Assembly: GCF_016283395.1 (NCBI RefSeq)
Contig: NZ_JAEEMU010000044.1
Location: forward strand, 43,537-107,536
From: Ruminococcus sp.
Lineage (GTDB): Bacteria > Bacillota_A > Clostridia > Oscillospirales > Ruminococcaceae
DNA length: 64,000 nucleotides
Direction of reading: 5' to 3'
Positions 25,962 to 34,805 of the stretch are shown here, piece after piece (position 1 is the stretch's first letter; each line of letters starts with the position of its first letter). A program made the translations under genes and the position numbers. The notes beneath the pieces were generated by a model, which was not told the DNA's origin, did no database searches, and saw nothing but the letters and a program-made list of their open reading frames with translations.

Positions 25962-28900
25962 TCAGGTGATCGCATCAACCCCCAAGCCGTTGGAAACGGA
26001 AATATCAAGTCCGTACCTTGCAACATTATCAAGTGACAGGGAATCGAATTCATCGGCAGTTACGTAAATTACCAGACGTTTCGGATCATTCATATACTCA
26101 TATCTGATGTTCTGCTTATCGAGCTGTTTTACGGCTTCATTGGTTATGTACCTGTAATAAGCCTTTTCAGCTTCGTCATTGGCAATACGGTTTTCTTTCA
26201 TCAATTTGTTGATATCAAGTCTGAGGTTTTCTTCAAGGAATTCTCCGTCAACGATGTACTTTGAAAGAAGCTCTTCACCAAAGTATTCAACCCTGTCCTC
26301 GTACCATTCCTGAGTCCATTTCATGCCGTTTGGAGTACCTGTTGTGTAGACCATTTCACCGTATTTCAGTGTAGGACCGTATCCCATAAGATCGCGAAGC
26401 TTTGTCATGTACTCACTGTTATTAGCGTTTGCATACTCCGATAACTTTTTGCCTTTATATACAAAGTTATAGTCAGGACTCATTGAAAGCTTGAAGTTTA
26501 TTGGGAGCACTTCGTCACTTGGCTTGCGGAGCTTATCGTACAGGTTTGACATTACTTCCTTGCCGTTCCATTTAACATAAATGGAATCATAGAACATGAT
26601 GTCATCATCGGATTTAGCTTCATAAGCTATCTTCGCAGCTTCCCAGCCGTTATTGCTGATACCGACACCCTCCTCACCTACATAGAAATACATCGTCTGC
26701 TCCATGCCTATGAAATCACTATTGGCATCAAGCGTGTTTTCTCTGTCTGATTTCCAACCGAATCTGAATGTGATACAGCCTGTGCTTCCTGTTTCGTAGT
26801 TTGAGAAGTCTATTTCGGCTGTTTCGTGGTAATATTGGTCATAGCTGCCGATATCAGGACTGATATCAAGTGCCTTCATATCTTCCTTTGTGAATTCTTT
26901 GGTGTACTCGCTTTTTTCGCCGTTTATGAGGAGTCTCTCATCGTCGATTACTTTATAGTTTTCAGTAGCCATTATGCTGTATTCGTGGTGTCCCGAATTT
27001 GGATAGCCCTCGGAATCATAATCGGAATACTTCTGGCGTGATAAGATATCTCCCATAGCCATGTCGACTGTGAGAACTTTGCCCTTTGCGCAGAATGAAT
27101 TGCAGTTCAGTACAAGCTTCTGCGTTGTTGAACCTGCACTGCTTACACTTTCATTTCCGATAAGATATTCGGAGTTGTCGATATCAGATGAATTGAGGTC
27201 AAGGAGCTTAGCCATATAGGTGTTATCAACGTACGGATAATCATAAAGCCAAGTATTTCCCACAATGATATACTCATGCTCACTGTCGCACCATGTTATC
27301 TGAGCAAGTTTGCCGTTATGATAGTTGTAACGCTTATCCTCAGTCTCATAATATGCGTATTCTGCCTCTGTTGCAGCTGTTCTCATATCGGACTTGTTTA
27401 TCTGAGCGTCGGTGAGCTCCGCATACTTATGTTCGTTCGTTGATTTGTGGTCGATGTCATTGATAATGATATCGAATGTCTTTTTCGAACCGTCATCAAT
27501 TATATAGTAAAGCGAGAAGTAATTATTCTGCTTCCAGTCATAGTTGATGAAGAACTGAACGAACTGTCCGTATTCGCTGAGCTTATCATAGGTCACGATC
27601 TTGTCCGCGAGCTCGTTTTCCTCGATATACTTTGTATAATCCTCATATTTGTAAAAGCCGTAGGTCGTAGGTTCAGACGGCGGTACAAAAATCTGTATAC
27701 CAAGTTTTTCGTACTGGAACACATTCAGAAACTCTGTCAGTTCATCTTCGGATGCACTGCAATTTACAGTGAAATAGTGGTTCTCATCAATAAATGCACC
27801 TGCATAGCTCTGACCGTTATCCGATAGTAGCAAGCTGACGTTTTTATCATTGACAGTTATCTCCTTATCGCTTCTGCGTCCCATACGCTTTTGGAGATAC
27901 TGGGCAATACTGTCTGTTTCGGAAAGAACATCTGCATCAGCGTAATAGAATGTGATATGGTAGTTATTTCCTTTGAATGTAACATATGAGCCTATACCCA
28001 TATCCTCGTATTTAGCCTTCGGGAAAAGTGCAACACCATAGTTGTCGTTAGATTTTATTGCATCATTGTATACAACCTGATAAATGCTTCCGTCTTTCCT
28101 GAAACTCTCGAACATTTTGCGGTAATCTTCGCGGTAAGCCTCATCATAGTCGCTTACATCGCAGCTGTTTATTGCAGCAATAGCAGCTGCCGTATCCTTA
28201 AAGCTGATAGGCTGAGCTGTTGTAGGCTGCATGGGATCAACTGCATCCGAACCGTTTACAGCTTTGTTGTAGGCTTTTTCAGCATTTTCAATACTGTCAC
28301 CTATGGCTGTGCCTTTTTCGCCCACATAGTAAAACATGAATCTTTTTGTTCCGTCAGTTGAGATGCCACTGCCAAGGTCATTTGTATGTTTGGAATAGAA
28401 AGAGAATGTTATGCAGCCTTTGCTGCCTGCCTTGTAATCAGAAAAGTCTATCTCTGTAGTTTCATGATGATATAAATTGTAGTTTTCATACTTACCGTCA
28501 ATATCGAACAATTTGATATCATCTTTTGAATACTCTTTCTTATATTCGCCTGATACGCCGTTTATTTTAAGAGCATTATCTTCAAGTTTGTGATCGTTAA
28601 TGCCGTCAGACGCATAAACATCATACTCATATGCTCCTGCTGCATCGTAATTGAGAGAATTAAGGACAATATCGCCCATAGCAGCATCGACACTGAGTAC
28701 CTCGCCTTTAGGGGAGAATGATTTGCACTTCAATAAGATAGTTGCTGACGGCATCGGCTTTCCGCTGTTGATATCTTCATATCCGAAAAGAACGTCAGTA
28801 TTATCTTGATTTGCAATATCAAGTCCTAAAAGCATTTTCTGAATTGTCTGAGCATCGCCGACTGTAAGTCCGTCGCCGTCCATATCTGCATTTTTCTTTC

Positions 28901-29138
28901 CTTGGACGGTAAGGTGACTTTCAGATGTACCGTTTTCACCGTACTTGTTTGGATTTGCAAGAGACTGCATAATGAGCACGATATCGGACATATCAACTTC
29001 TCCATCGCAGTTGGCATCGCCCTTGACTGCAACAGCTGATGCAGTACCATCGGCAGCATATGCGGCTATTCCGCTTGACAGTGAAGCTGATGCAAGGCAG
29101 GTCGCTGCAAGCATTATCGACATAAATTTATTTTTCAT
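25962..29138 (-). CDS. Secreted dockerin protein with duplicated unknown modules, third gene of the ECF sigma operon
   Basis: The 1058-residue protein has a signal peptide (1-28) and an N-terminal dockerin (about 39-107, GDANCDGEVDMSDIVLIMQ). A module of about 165 residues occurs twice (about 135-300 and 675-850; shared features CxSFxxKGxVL(S/T)VDxAMGDI, HETxEIDFS, GCITF, FYVGE). Between them, residues about 311-485 are clearly homologous to the extracellular domain of the anti-sigma factor encoded just upstream (YRKMF, YAD, FIDExHY, FLxxFxYE shared). No catalytic motif is recognised. It lies 22 bases after the anti-sigma gene. It probably docks to the cellulosome and may act in sensing or as a scaffold accessory; this is inference. 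Confidence 0.85.
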   Translation of the reverse strand: MKNKFMSIMLAATCLASASLSSGIAAYAADGTASAVAVKGDANCDGEVDMSDIVLIMQSLANPNKYGENGTSESHLTVQGKKNADMDGDGLTVGDAQTIQKMLLGLDIANQDNTDVLFGYEDINSGKPMPSATILLKCKSFSPKGEVLSVDAAMGDIVLNSLNYDAAGAYEYDVYASDGINDHKLEDNALKINGVSGEYKKEYSKDDIKLFDIDGKYENYNLYHHETTEIDFSDYKAGSKGCITFSFYSKHTNDLGSGISTDGTKRFMFYYVGEKGTAIGDSIENAEKAYNKAVNGSDAVDPMQPTTAQPISFKDTAAAIAAINSCDVSDYDEAYREDYRKMFESFRKDGSIYQVVYNDAIKSNDNYGVALFPKAKYEDMGIGSYVTFKGNNYHITFYYADADVLSETDSIAQYLQKRMGRRSDKEITVNDKNVSLLLSDNGQSYAGAFIDENHYFTVNCSASEDELTEFLNVFQYEKLGIQIFVPPSEPTTYGFYKYEDYTKYIEENELADKIVTYDKLSEYGQFVQFFINYDWKQNNYFSLYYIIDDGSKKTFDIIINDIDHKSTNEHKYAELTDAQINKSDMRTAATEAEYAYYETEDKRYNYHNGKLAQITWCDSEHEYIIVGNTWLYDYPYVDNTYMAKLLDLNSSDIDNSEYLIGNESVSSAGSTTQKLVLNCNSFCAKGKVLTVDMAMGDILSRQKYSDYDSEGYPNSGHHEYSIMATENYKVIDDERLLINGEKSEYTKEFTKEDMKALDISPDIGSYDQYYHETAEIDFSNYETGSTGCITFRFGWKSDRENTLDANSDFIGMEQTMYFYVGEEGVGISNNGWEAAKIAYEAKSDDDIMFYDSIYVKWNGKEVMSNLYDKLRKPSDEVLPINFKLSMSPDYNFVYKGKKLSEYANANNSEYMTKLRDLMGYGPTLKYGEMVYTTGTPNGMKWTQEWYEDRVEYFGEELLSKYIVDGEFLEENLRLDINKLMKENRIANDEAEKAYYRYITNEAVKQLDKQNIRYEYMNDPKRLVIYVTADEFDSLSLDNVARYGLDISVSNGLGVDAIT

Positions 29139-29160
29139 AAGATCACCTCATACCTTTCAT

Positions 29161-30291
29161 TTATAGAATTACTCTTTCGTAATCAAACAGCTCTAAAAAT
29201 GAGGTAATTTCGTCTTTTGTGGCATATGCGGAAACGTTTAGATAGTGTTCCTCATCAATAAAACAAGCTGCGCTTATCTGGCTTTGGTCATTTGAATAAA
29301 GCATTGCATAGGTCTGATGACCTGCAACAATTTCATCATACGTGCTTCGTCTGAAACGTGCATAAAGATAATCAATAATGTTGTACGGTTTGCTTATAAA
29401 TGAAGTATCGGCATATCTGAACGATACCTGATACATTTTTTCATTGTAAACTACCTTGTACATGATACCTGTGTCTTCATATGCAGCATTCGGCAGAAGA
29501 ATAACAGTGTCTTTTTGTTCCAATTCGTCTGTATTGTCTGTTACAGGACGATAAACAACACCGTCATCATTGAATCTGTCGAACATTTTGCGGTAGGCAT
29601 TACGATATTCCTCGGCATATGAAGATACATCATTATGCTTAATGGTATCTATAGCTTCTTCAGCACTATTAAAAATGATCGGCTGTGCATTAAAGCTCGG
29701 CTCGGGGTTAGCAGCTGATGAAGAAGTTGTTGCAACGCCGGGACCTTCTTGTATAATACCTGTAGTAGAAGTTGACGGTTTTTCTTTATTTTCATCAGCT
29801 GTAGTTGAAGTTTCAAGCTGTGTATGCGTAACAGATACAGTCGTCTTAGTTGTTTTTGACGTTTTTATAGCTGTAGTCTTTGCAGTTGTCGGTGCAGTAT
29901 TGCGATTTGTTGCCATAGGTGCAGCAATAGTTGTTGTTTGAGCCTTATCTGCTGTTGCTGTAGTTTTTGAAGCAGTTACAGCTGTAGTAACAGTCACATT
30001 TTTACTGCTTGTCTGAGTTTCGGACTGCTCTTGCGTCGTGACCTCAGTAGTTACATTGTCAGCGTTGGTAGTCACGGTTATTATAGATTCGTCTATAGTA
30101 TCGGATATCATTGGGATAGAATGCATATTGCCAAAATGCTGCCAGCAGCTCAGTCCTATGCCAACGACCAGCACGAAGCCGGCTAAGACAGGGACAGTAC
30201 GTTTTATCAATAGTGTCCGTTTTTTCTTCTTCTCTTGATATTCGTCATATCTGGAAAGCAAGCTCTGATACATCTCATCATTATTCTTCAT
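29161..30291 (-). CDS. Membrane anti-sigma-like protein with Thr-rich stalk and extracellular sensor module
   Basis: The 376-residue protein has a short charged cytoplasmic segment (1-30), one transmembrane helix (about 31-50), a Thr-rich stalk of about 150 residues and a C-terminal globular module (about 205-376). It follows an ECF sigma gene with an 11-base overlap, the standard place for an anti-sigma factor. The N-terminal segment is too short for a classical zinc anti-sigma domain, as in RsgI-type proteins. The C-terminal module is homologous to part of the dockerin protein encoded next. I chose the ATG at 30291. GTG at 30303 lies within the GGAG ribosome binding site; TTG at 30297 is possible. 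The anti-sigma role is inferred from position and topology. Confidence 0.78.
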   Translation of the reverse strand: MKNNDEMYQSLLSRYDEYQEKKKKRTLLIKRTVPVLAGFVLVVGIGLSCWQHFGNMHSIPMISDTIDESIITVTTNADNVTTEVTTQEQSETQTSSKNVTVTTAVTASKTTATADKAQTTTIAAPMATNRNTAPTTAKTTAIKTSKTTKTTVSVTHTQLETSTTADENKEKPSTSTTGIIQEGPGVATTSSSAANPEPSFNAQPIIFNSAEEAIDTIKHNDVSSYAEEYRNAYRKMFDRFNDDGVVYRPVTDNTDELEQKDTVILLPNAAYEDTGIMYKVVYNEKMYQVSFRYADTSFISKPYNIIDYLYARFRRSTYDEIVAGHQTYAMLYSNDQSQISAACFIDEEHYLNVSAYATKDEITSFLELFDYERVIL

Positions 30292-30832
30292 ACTCAAAGC
30301 CACTCCTTTCCAACTCGGATCTTAACGCTTTTTTAGCGTTATACAGTAAAGCTTTTATCTGCCTGTCTGATTTTTTCATTATTATGGCAGCTTCACCATT
30401 GCTGAATCCTTCTAAATGGACAAGATACAGTACCTGACGGTATTCAAGTTTCAATCGGTGCAAAGCCTGATGCACCTTGCGTTTCTGTTCGGCTTTTATG
30501 TGATCGCTTTCGACGTTTTTTGCATCAGCAAGATATTCCTGTGATTCCAGCGGAACGACACTGAGCTTTTTGTGCTTTCGGAGATATTTAGCAGTAGTAT
30601 TGCGACCGATAGCATACAGCCATGTTTTGAAAGAGCTTTTTCCCGAGAACTTAGGACGCTTTGTCATAAGTTCAAAAAAAGTATCCTCTGTCAGCTCCTC
30701 AGCCGTGTGAATATTCTGGACAAAGCTGTTCAGATAGAGCATAAGTCCTGTTCTGTATTCGCATACTATCTCGCGCATTCCCTCATTGTCGCCCGCAAGG
30801 AAACGGCGGTAGCTACTTTCACCGTTATCCAT
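30281..30832 (-). CDS. ECF-type RNA polymerase sigma factor (locus 1)
   Basis: The 183-residue protein has sigma region 2 (about 18-85, with AEELTEDTFFELM and FKTWLYAIGRNTTAKYLRK) and region 4 (about 120-175, YRQVLYLVHLEGFSNGEAAIIM then a recognition helix with KALLYNAKKALR). There are no regions 1 or 3, which defines the ECF class. RBS GGAGGG lies 7 bases before the ATG. It heads an operon with a membrane protein of anti-sigma topology and a secreted dockerin protein. Its targets probably include its own promoter and perhaps other cellulosomal genes, but no shared promoter motif could be established by eye. Confidence 0.88.
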   Translation of the reverse strand: MDNGESSYRRFLAGDNEGMREIVCEYRTGLMLYLNSFVQNIHTAEELTEDTFFELMTKRPKFSGKSSFKTWLYAIGRNTTAKYLRKHKKLSVVPLESQEYLADAKNVESDHIKAEQKRKVHQALHRLKLEYRQVLYLVHLEGFSNGEAAIIMKKSDRQIKALLYNAKKALRSELERSGFEYEE

Positions 30833-30874
30833 ACGGAAACCCTCCTCTCAGGGGTGGAATTTGATCCTTTACTT

Positions 30875-30903
30875 ATTAGTACCATTTTTTACGGAAAAGT
30901 CAA
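30875..30903 (-). promoter_or_regulatory. Candidate promoter of ECF operon 1
   Basis: On the minus strand TTGACT, a 17-base spacer and ACTAAT lie about 43 bases upstream of the sigma gene. The weak -10 leaves room for an ECF-dependent promoter nearby. Confidence 0.4.
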
Positions 30904-30979
30904 AGCAGAAATAAAAAATATTTATTTTTAACTATTATATCATAGCTTATCATGCTTTTCAATATATAAATGATGAATA

Positions 30980-31017
30980 AAAAACGGCACTTCCGATCAT
31001 TCGAGAGTGCCGTTTTT
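30980..31017. terminator. Terminator downstream of the CE3-CE15 gene
   Basis: A 12-bp stem AAAAACGGCACT / AGTGCCGTTTTT with a 14-base loop is flanked by A and T runs. It isolates the sigma operon promoter from the esterase gene transcribed towards it. Confidence 0.85.
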
Positions 31018-31128
31018 ATATTTTGATTTGTCCCTTACTTAAAACCCAAAAAGTAAATTTTTAAAATCAAAAATATGATATTTGCGATACTGTAAATTGA
31101 AATAGTAAAGAAGAAACTCTGTAATAAA

Positions 31129-31243
31129 GCCATTAGCAATTAGGCATTAGCCGAATGTGTTCGCTTACGCTCATATTATTTAAATTATTCGCCGAAGGCG
31201 ACACATTGGCTAACAGCTAACGCATAAAGGCTAAAGGCTGAGC
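31129..31243. repeat. Imperfect palindromic intergenic element
   Basis: TTAGCCGAATGTGTTCGC on the left is matched by GCGACACATTGGCTAA on the right. These sit within an outer region of repeated TTAGC/GCTAA words and around a central AT-rich loop with a small CGCCGAAGGCG stem. About 115 bases could fold into one long hairpin. It looks like a REP/MITE-type element in the 280-base gap after the esterase gene. No transposase is adjacent. Confidence 0.5.
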
Positions 31244-31299
31244 TCCGTGATAAGTGAGAATGAAGATAAATACTTCCCTAATTTACTCATTATTTATAC

Positions 31300-33615
31300 T
31301 CAATAGAGCCACTTTGAAGCAAATGTATCTGCAAATGAGTCTTTATTTTTTGGAAGAGCAAATACAGAGGTCTGAAGCTCTTCAAGGTTCATTTTTGGCT
31401 GTATTCCGTATACATGATAGTCGAAATACTGTACCATTTTCTCAACGTCCTCTGCTATGACTGCGTGACCTGATTTATGGATATTTATAGCAAGATGATC
31501 ACTGAGTCCTACATAATCCCATACGTGCTTCATACCGAGGTAAGCCATCCATACTGACGGAGCATTTACCCAGTCTTCGCTCTCGCATGAGCCGATTATA
31601 AACAGATATCTGTTAGGATCACAGCAGAGAGATCCCAGCATATGCTGATCCATTGGGAACTGTTCGGCGTTTCTGAACTCCATGAATCTTCCGTTGAACC
31701 AGCCCTGCTCGCCTGAAGCCTGTAAGCTTCCGAGGGGCTCGTTCTCCTTGTATGTATAAGATGAAGATCCGCCCTTGCTGGAGAAGTCATAGGTCTTTCC
31801 GACGGAGCTGTAGCGATACAGTGCCAGACCGCCTGCACCAGAGCATGAAGGAGCACACATCTTGATACGTGTATCAAATGCTCCGCAGACAGAAGCGGCT
31901 TTACCGTATCTTGAAACACCTGTAACGATAGAGCTATCAGGATTGATGTTCAGTTCCTTTGCGGCTCCATTGTAAAGAGCGTCGAGTATCCTGCCGATTC
32001 CCCATGACCATGCCATAAGATCACCAGTCTGCTCGTCCCAGTTCCTTCCATAAGGATAGAGATCATAGAAAGCACCCTTATGCTGGTTGTTGTCCTGTGC
32101 AGTTCCCGGGGCGCTGAACATTCCGTCACTATCGTATGTGATCACTGCATAGCCATTTGAAGTTGCTGTGCTTTCAGAAATACCCTTGTGCATACCAAGA
32201 ATAACAGGAGCTCCGCCTTCATGGCGAACATTCTTAGGAAGATTTATAACTGCCTTGAATGAAGCTGTCTTGCCTGTACTCTTGCGCTTAACGTTGATAG
32301 TCATGCTATTGCCGTTTATGCTGTAAGTAGTTTCGTCATCAGAGCCGTCTATCCACTTGCCATACATATAGTATTCATACATACAGCTTATTTCGCTCTG
32401 ACGCTTCCACCAGTCATCGACGGACTCTACCTTTGAGCCGTCCATGAATATAAACGGATCGGGAACGTCTTTTGAACTCTTTAATTGATTTACAGCAGGG
32501 AAGTTGTAGCTCTTTTCAAAAACAGGCTTTTCTGTGACAGGCTTTTCAACAATAGTGAACTCTTTTATCCTACCAATTATAAAGCCCTGGAGCTGGACGA
32601 GGTCAGCTACCTCTACCTTGCCATTCTGATCTATATCAGCGGCTTTCTTTATGTTGTTGTCCTTGAAGTCATTTATGAGTCCCTTTCGCATGATAACTGC
32701 ATCAAAGGAAGTTATCATCTTATCTCCGTCGAGGTCTCCGTAAATAAACTCGGGACTGTCGTTACCTTGTGTTGCAGGCTGAACTGGCTGTGTCTGCTGC
32801 TGATCATCAGAGCCTTTTAAATAGCCTTCTATCTGTTCAAACCAGTATTTGCCCATTTTCTCATAGCCGCCTGCGTTGGGATGAACTCCGTCCGCAAGGT
32901 CTTTCGTGCCGTCAATAACGCTGTGGATATCTGCATATATAACGTTTTTGCTGCTGTATTCGTTTGCTACTTTCTTTACAAGCTCGTTATACTTGGCAAT
33001 ATCACCGTTTTTACTGCTGTTATTGCCCCAGCCTGAATTGCCGAGATCAGGAATTGTCGTCAGGAATATTTTTCCGTCAGACGGCATTTTCTCTCTGAGA
33101 TAGTCCAGAAGAGTGTGAAGGTGCTCCTCCGAGTCAGTAACGTGTCCGTTATTGACATCATTAGTTCCGATCTGGAGCAGGATAATGTCAGGAGAATACT
33201 TTGTAATGTAATCACCGCTCTGCATTGTCTCAAGGATACCGTTGAGCTGACCGAACCAGCCGCCCGGCAGGTTGGTTATGGTATAGCCGCTGTATCCTGC
33301 ATGATTATCATCATAAGTCACGCTTTTTCCATTATAATTGAAGGTGGCACTGTCTTTTCCCTCTGGACCGACAAGGTCAACATTTGTGTAGCCCTTTTGC
33401 TGCAGAAAATAGCTGAGATACTTTCTGTAGCCGCCCTCGTCAGCCATACCATATGTGATAGAATCGCCCAGAGGCATGATCTTGATGGTGTCGGCTGCTG
33501 AACTCTGCCTCGGTGCAGAGGGAAGCAGGCTTAGTGTAGAGATCGAAAGTGCAAGAGATGTGCCGATTCTGAGAAAACGTTTTATCGTTTTCCCGACAAT
33601 AAAGTGCTTTTTCAT
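31300..33615 (-). CDS. Cellulosomal bifunctional esterase: CE3 - dockerin - CE15
   Basis: The 771-residue protein has a signal peptide, an SGNH/CE3 domain (about 40-270; nucleophile block GDSITYG, GTNDVNNG, and DGVHPN with catalytic Asp/His), an internal dockerin (about 300-355) and a C-terminal CE15 domain (about 375-760; nucleophile motif GVSRYGKA and a late HKSGHA His). CE3 enzymes remove acetyl groups from xylan; CE15 enzymes cleave glucuronoyl esters linking xylan to lignin. The same order is known from R. flavefaciens CesA-type esterases. The open frame extends to 33747, but the ATG at 33615, 5 bases after GGGAGG and leading into the signal peptide, is the start. It was presumably recruited to the cellulosome for hemicellulose deacetylation. 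Confidence 0.92.
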   Translation of the reverse strand: MKKHFIVGKTIKRFLRIGTSLALSISTLSLLPSAPRQSSAADTIKIMPLGDSITYGMADEGGYRKYLSYFLQQKGYTNVDLVGPEGKDSATFNYNGKSVTYDDNHAGYSGYTITNLPGGWFGQLNGILETMQSGDYITKYSPDIILLQIGTNDVNNGHVTDSEEHLHTLLDYLREKMPSDGKIFLTTIPDLGNSGWGNNSSKNGDIAKYNELVKKVANEYSSKNVIYADIHSVIDGTKDLADGVHPNAGGYEKMGKYWFEQIEGYLKGSDDQQQTQPVQPATQGNDSPEFIYGDLDGDKMITSFDAVIMRKGLINDFKDNNIKKAADIDQNGKVEVADLVQLQGFIIGRIKEFTIVEKPVTEKPVFEKSYNFPAVNQLKSSKDVPDPFIFMDGSKVESVDDWWKRQSEISCMYEYYMYGKWIDGSDDETTYSINGNSMTINVKRKSTGKTASFKAVINLPKNVRHEGGAPVILGMHKGISESTATSNGYAVITYDSDGMFSAPGTAQDNNQHKGAFYDLYPYGRNWDEQTGDLMAWSWGIGRILDALYNGAAKELNINPDSSIVTGVSRYGKAASVCGAFDTRIKMCAPSCSGAGGLALYRYSSVGKTYDFSSKGGSSSYTYKENEPLGSLQASGEQGWFNGRFMEFRNAEQFPMDQHMLGSLCCDPNRYLFIIGSCESEDWVNAPSVWMAYLGMKHVWDYVGLSDHLAINIHKSGHAVIAEDVEKMVQYFDYHVYGIQPKMNLEELQTSVFALPKNKDSFADTFASKWLY

Positions 33616-34228
33616 AAGTACCTCCCAAATAAAATTAATTAAATGATGTGTGCGTTTTGTTTCCCCATCTTTTATTTTTTGTTGATGCAGAATGCATAAT
33701 TTTATTATACATAATATAACACAATTGTACATTGCCTTTGACAACAATATACACCAATCTACAGCAAATTGTAAAGAGTTTGTGAATAAATGAGCAACTT
33801 TTGGTCATAAGATAGCAATAAATGATTATTTGCATAGCAATATGTTTACTGTATATTTATGATAATGGTATTGTAGTGATTACTTTTGACCAAAAATTGC
33901 TTTAGCGCACTAATTGTGACTATAATTATATATATTACTTAATAAATATGGATTTTTTGTGCTGATGAGCGAAAAATGATACAACGTATTTACGTTAAAT
34001 AATAAGCAATGATAATTAGTGATTTAACATTAGTACTGAAAAATAAAGACTCAAACTTTATTTGGTATCAGTTAAATATGAGATTTCTGTTTTACGCTTA
34101 CTTTCAATTGATAAAATCTAACAAATATTTGATTAAATAATAAAAATATATTTTTATATGCTACACTTTTATGGTATAATGTAAATATATATAATGAAAG
34201 CTTTTTCAGCGAAAGGAGGAAACAACGA
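33616..34228. other. 613-base AT-rich divergent intergenic region
   Basis: It separates the leftward esterase gene from the rightward ECF sigma operon 2. A TATAAT at 34175-34180 precedes the sigma gene but lacks a matching -35, as could fit ECF autoregulation. AT-rich inverted repeats occur around 33715-33740. No gene is supported. Confidence 0.5.
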
Positions 34229-34792
34229 TTGAAGCAAAGTGAGTACCATGATCTTTTAGAAACTGATAAAAGTAAAGCTCAGCGCGTTTTATTCGACGAA
34301 TATCTCAACTATGTTTATACAATTGCATTCAACCGATTGCGAAGCTGCGGCAGCCTCGAAGATGTAGATGAATGTGTAAGTGACATTTTTAAAGATGTAT
34401 TTGATTCATATGAATATAAACCAAATCAACACGATGATATCAAGGGATTTATCGCAACTGTAGCGTTGAGAAAATCCGCAGCTTACTACCATAAGCTATG
34501 CAAAAACAAAAACAGCATTTCATTGGATGACGAGAACAGCAATGCTTTTCCGTCAAATGAAAATATATCCGAATCCGCTGAAAAAGAGGAAATACGCCAA
34601 ACGCTACTGAAACTTATAGATAGTCTCGGCGAACCGGATTCTACAATAATAATACAGAAGTATTACTACGGACGGAGCTCATTTGAAATATCAGGATTTG
34701 TTTCTCTTTCACCTGCAATGATAAGAGTTCGCAACAGCAGGGCTTTGAAAAAGCTGCGCAGATTACTTTCGGACAATGAAATAGTGATTTGA
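34229..34792 (+). CDS. ECF-type RNA polymerase sigma factor (locus 2)
   Basis: This 187-residue protein has sigma region 2 (about 20-90, DVDECVSDIFKDVFDSYEY then DIKGFIATVALRKSAAYYHK) and region 4 (about 115-185, DSTIIIQKYYYGRSSFEISGF with a C-terminal helix IRVRNSRALKKLRRLL). The start is a TTG 9 bases after AAGGAGG; no ATG fits. It is 13 bases upstream of a single-pass membrane protein with the expected anti-sigma topology and is followed by a cell-wall protease gene. It is only distantly related to the sigma factor at 30281-30832, so the two loci are not a recent duplication. Confidence 0.85.
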   Translation: MKQSEYHDLLETDKSKAQRVLFDEYLNYVYTIAFNRLRSCGSLEDVDECVSDIFKDVFDSYEYKPNQHDDIKGFIATVALRKSAAYYHKLCKNKNSISLDDENSNAFPSNENISESAEKEEIRQTLLKLIDSLGEPDSTIIIQKYYYGRSSFEISGFVSLSPAMIRVRNSRALKKLRRLLSDNEIVI

Positions 34793-34805
34793 AGGAGAGT
34801 TATAT

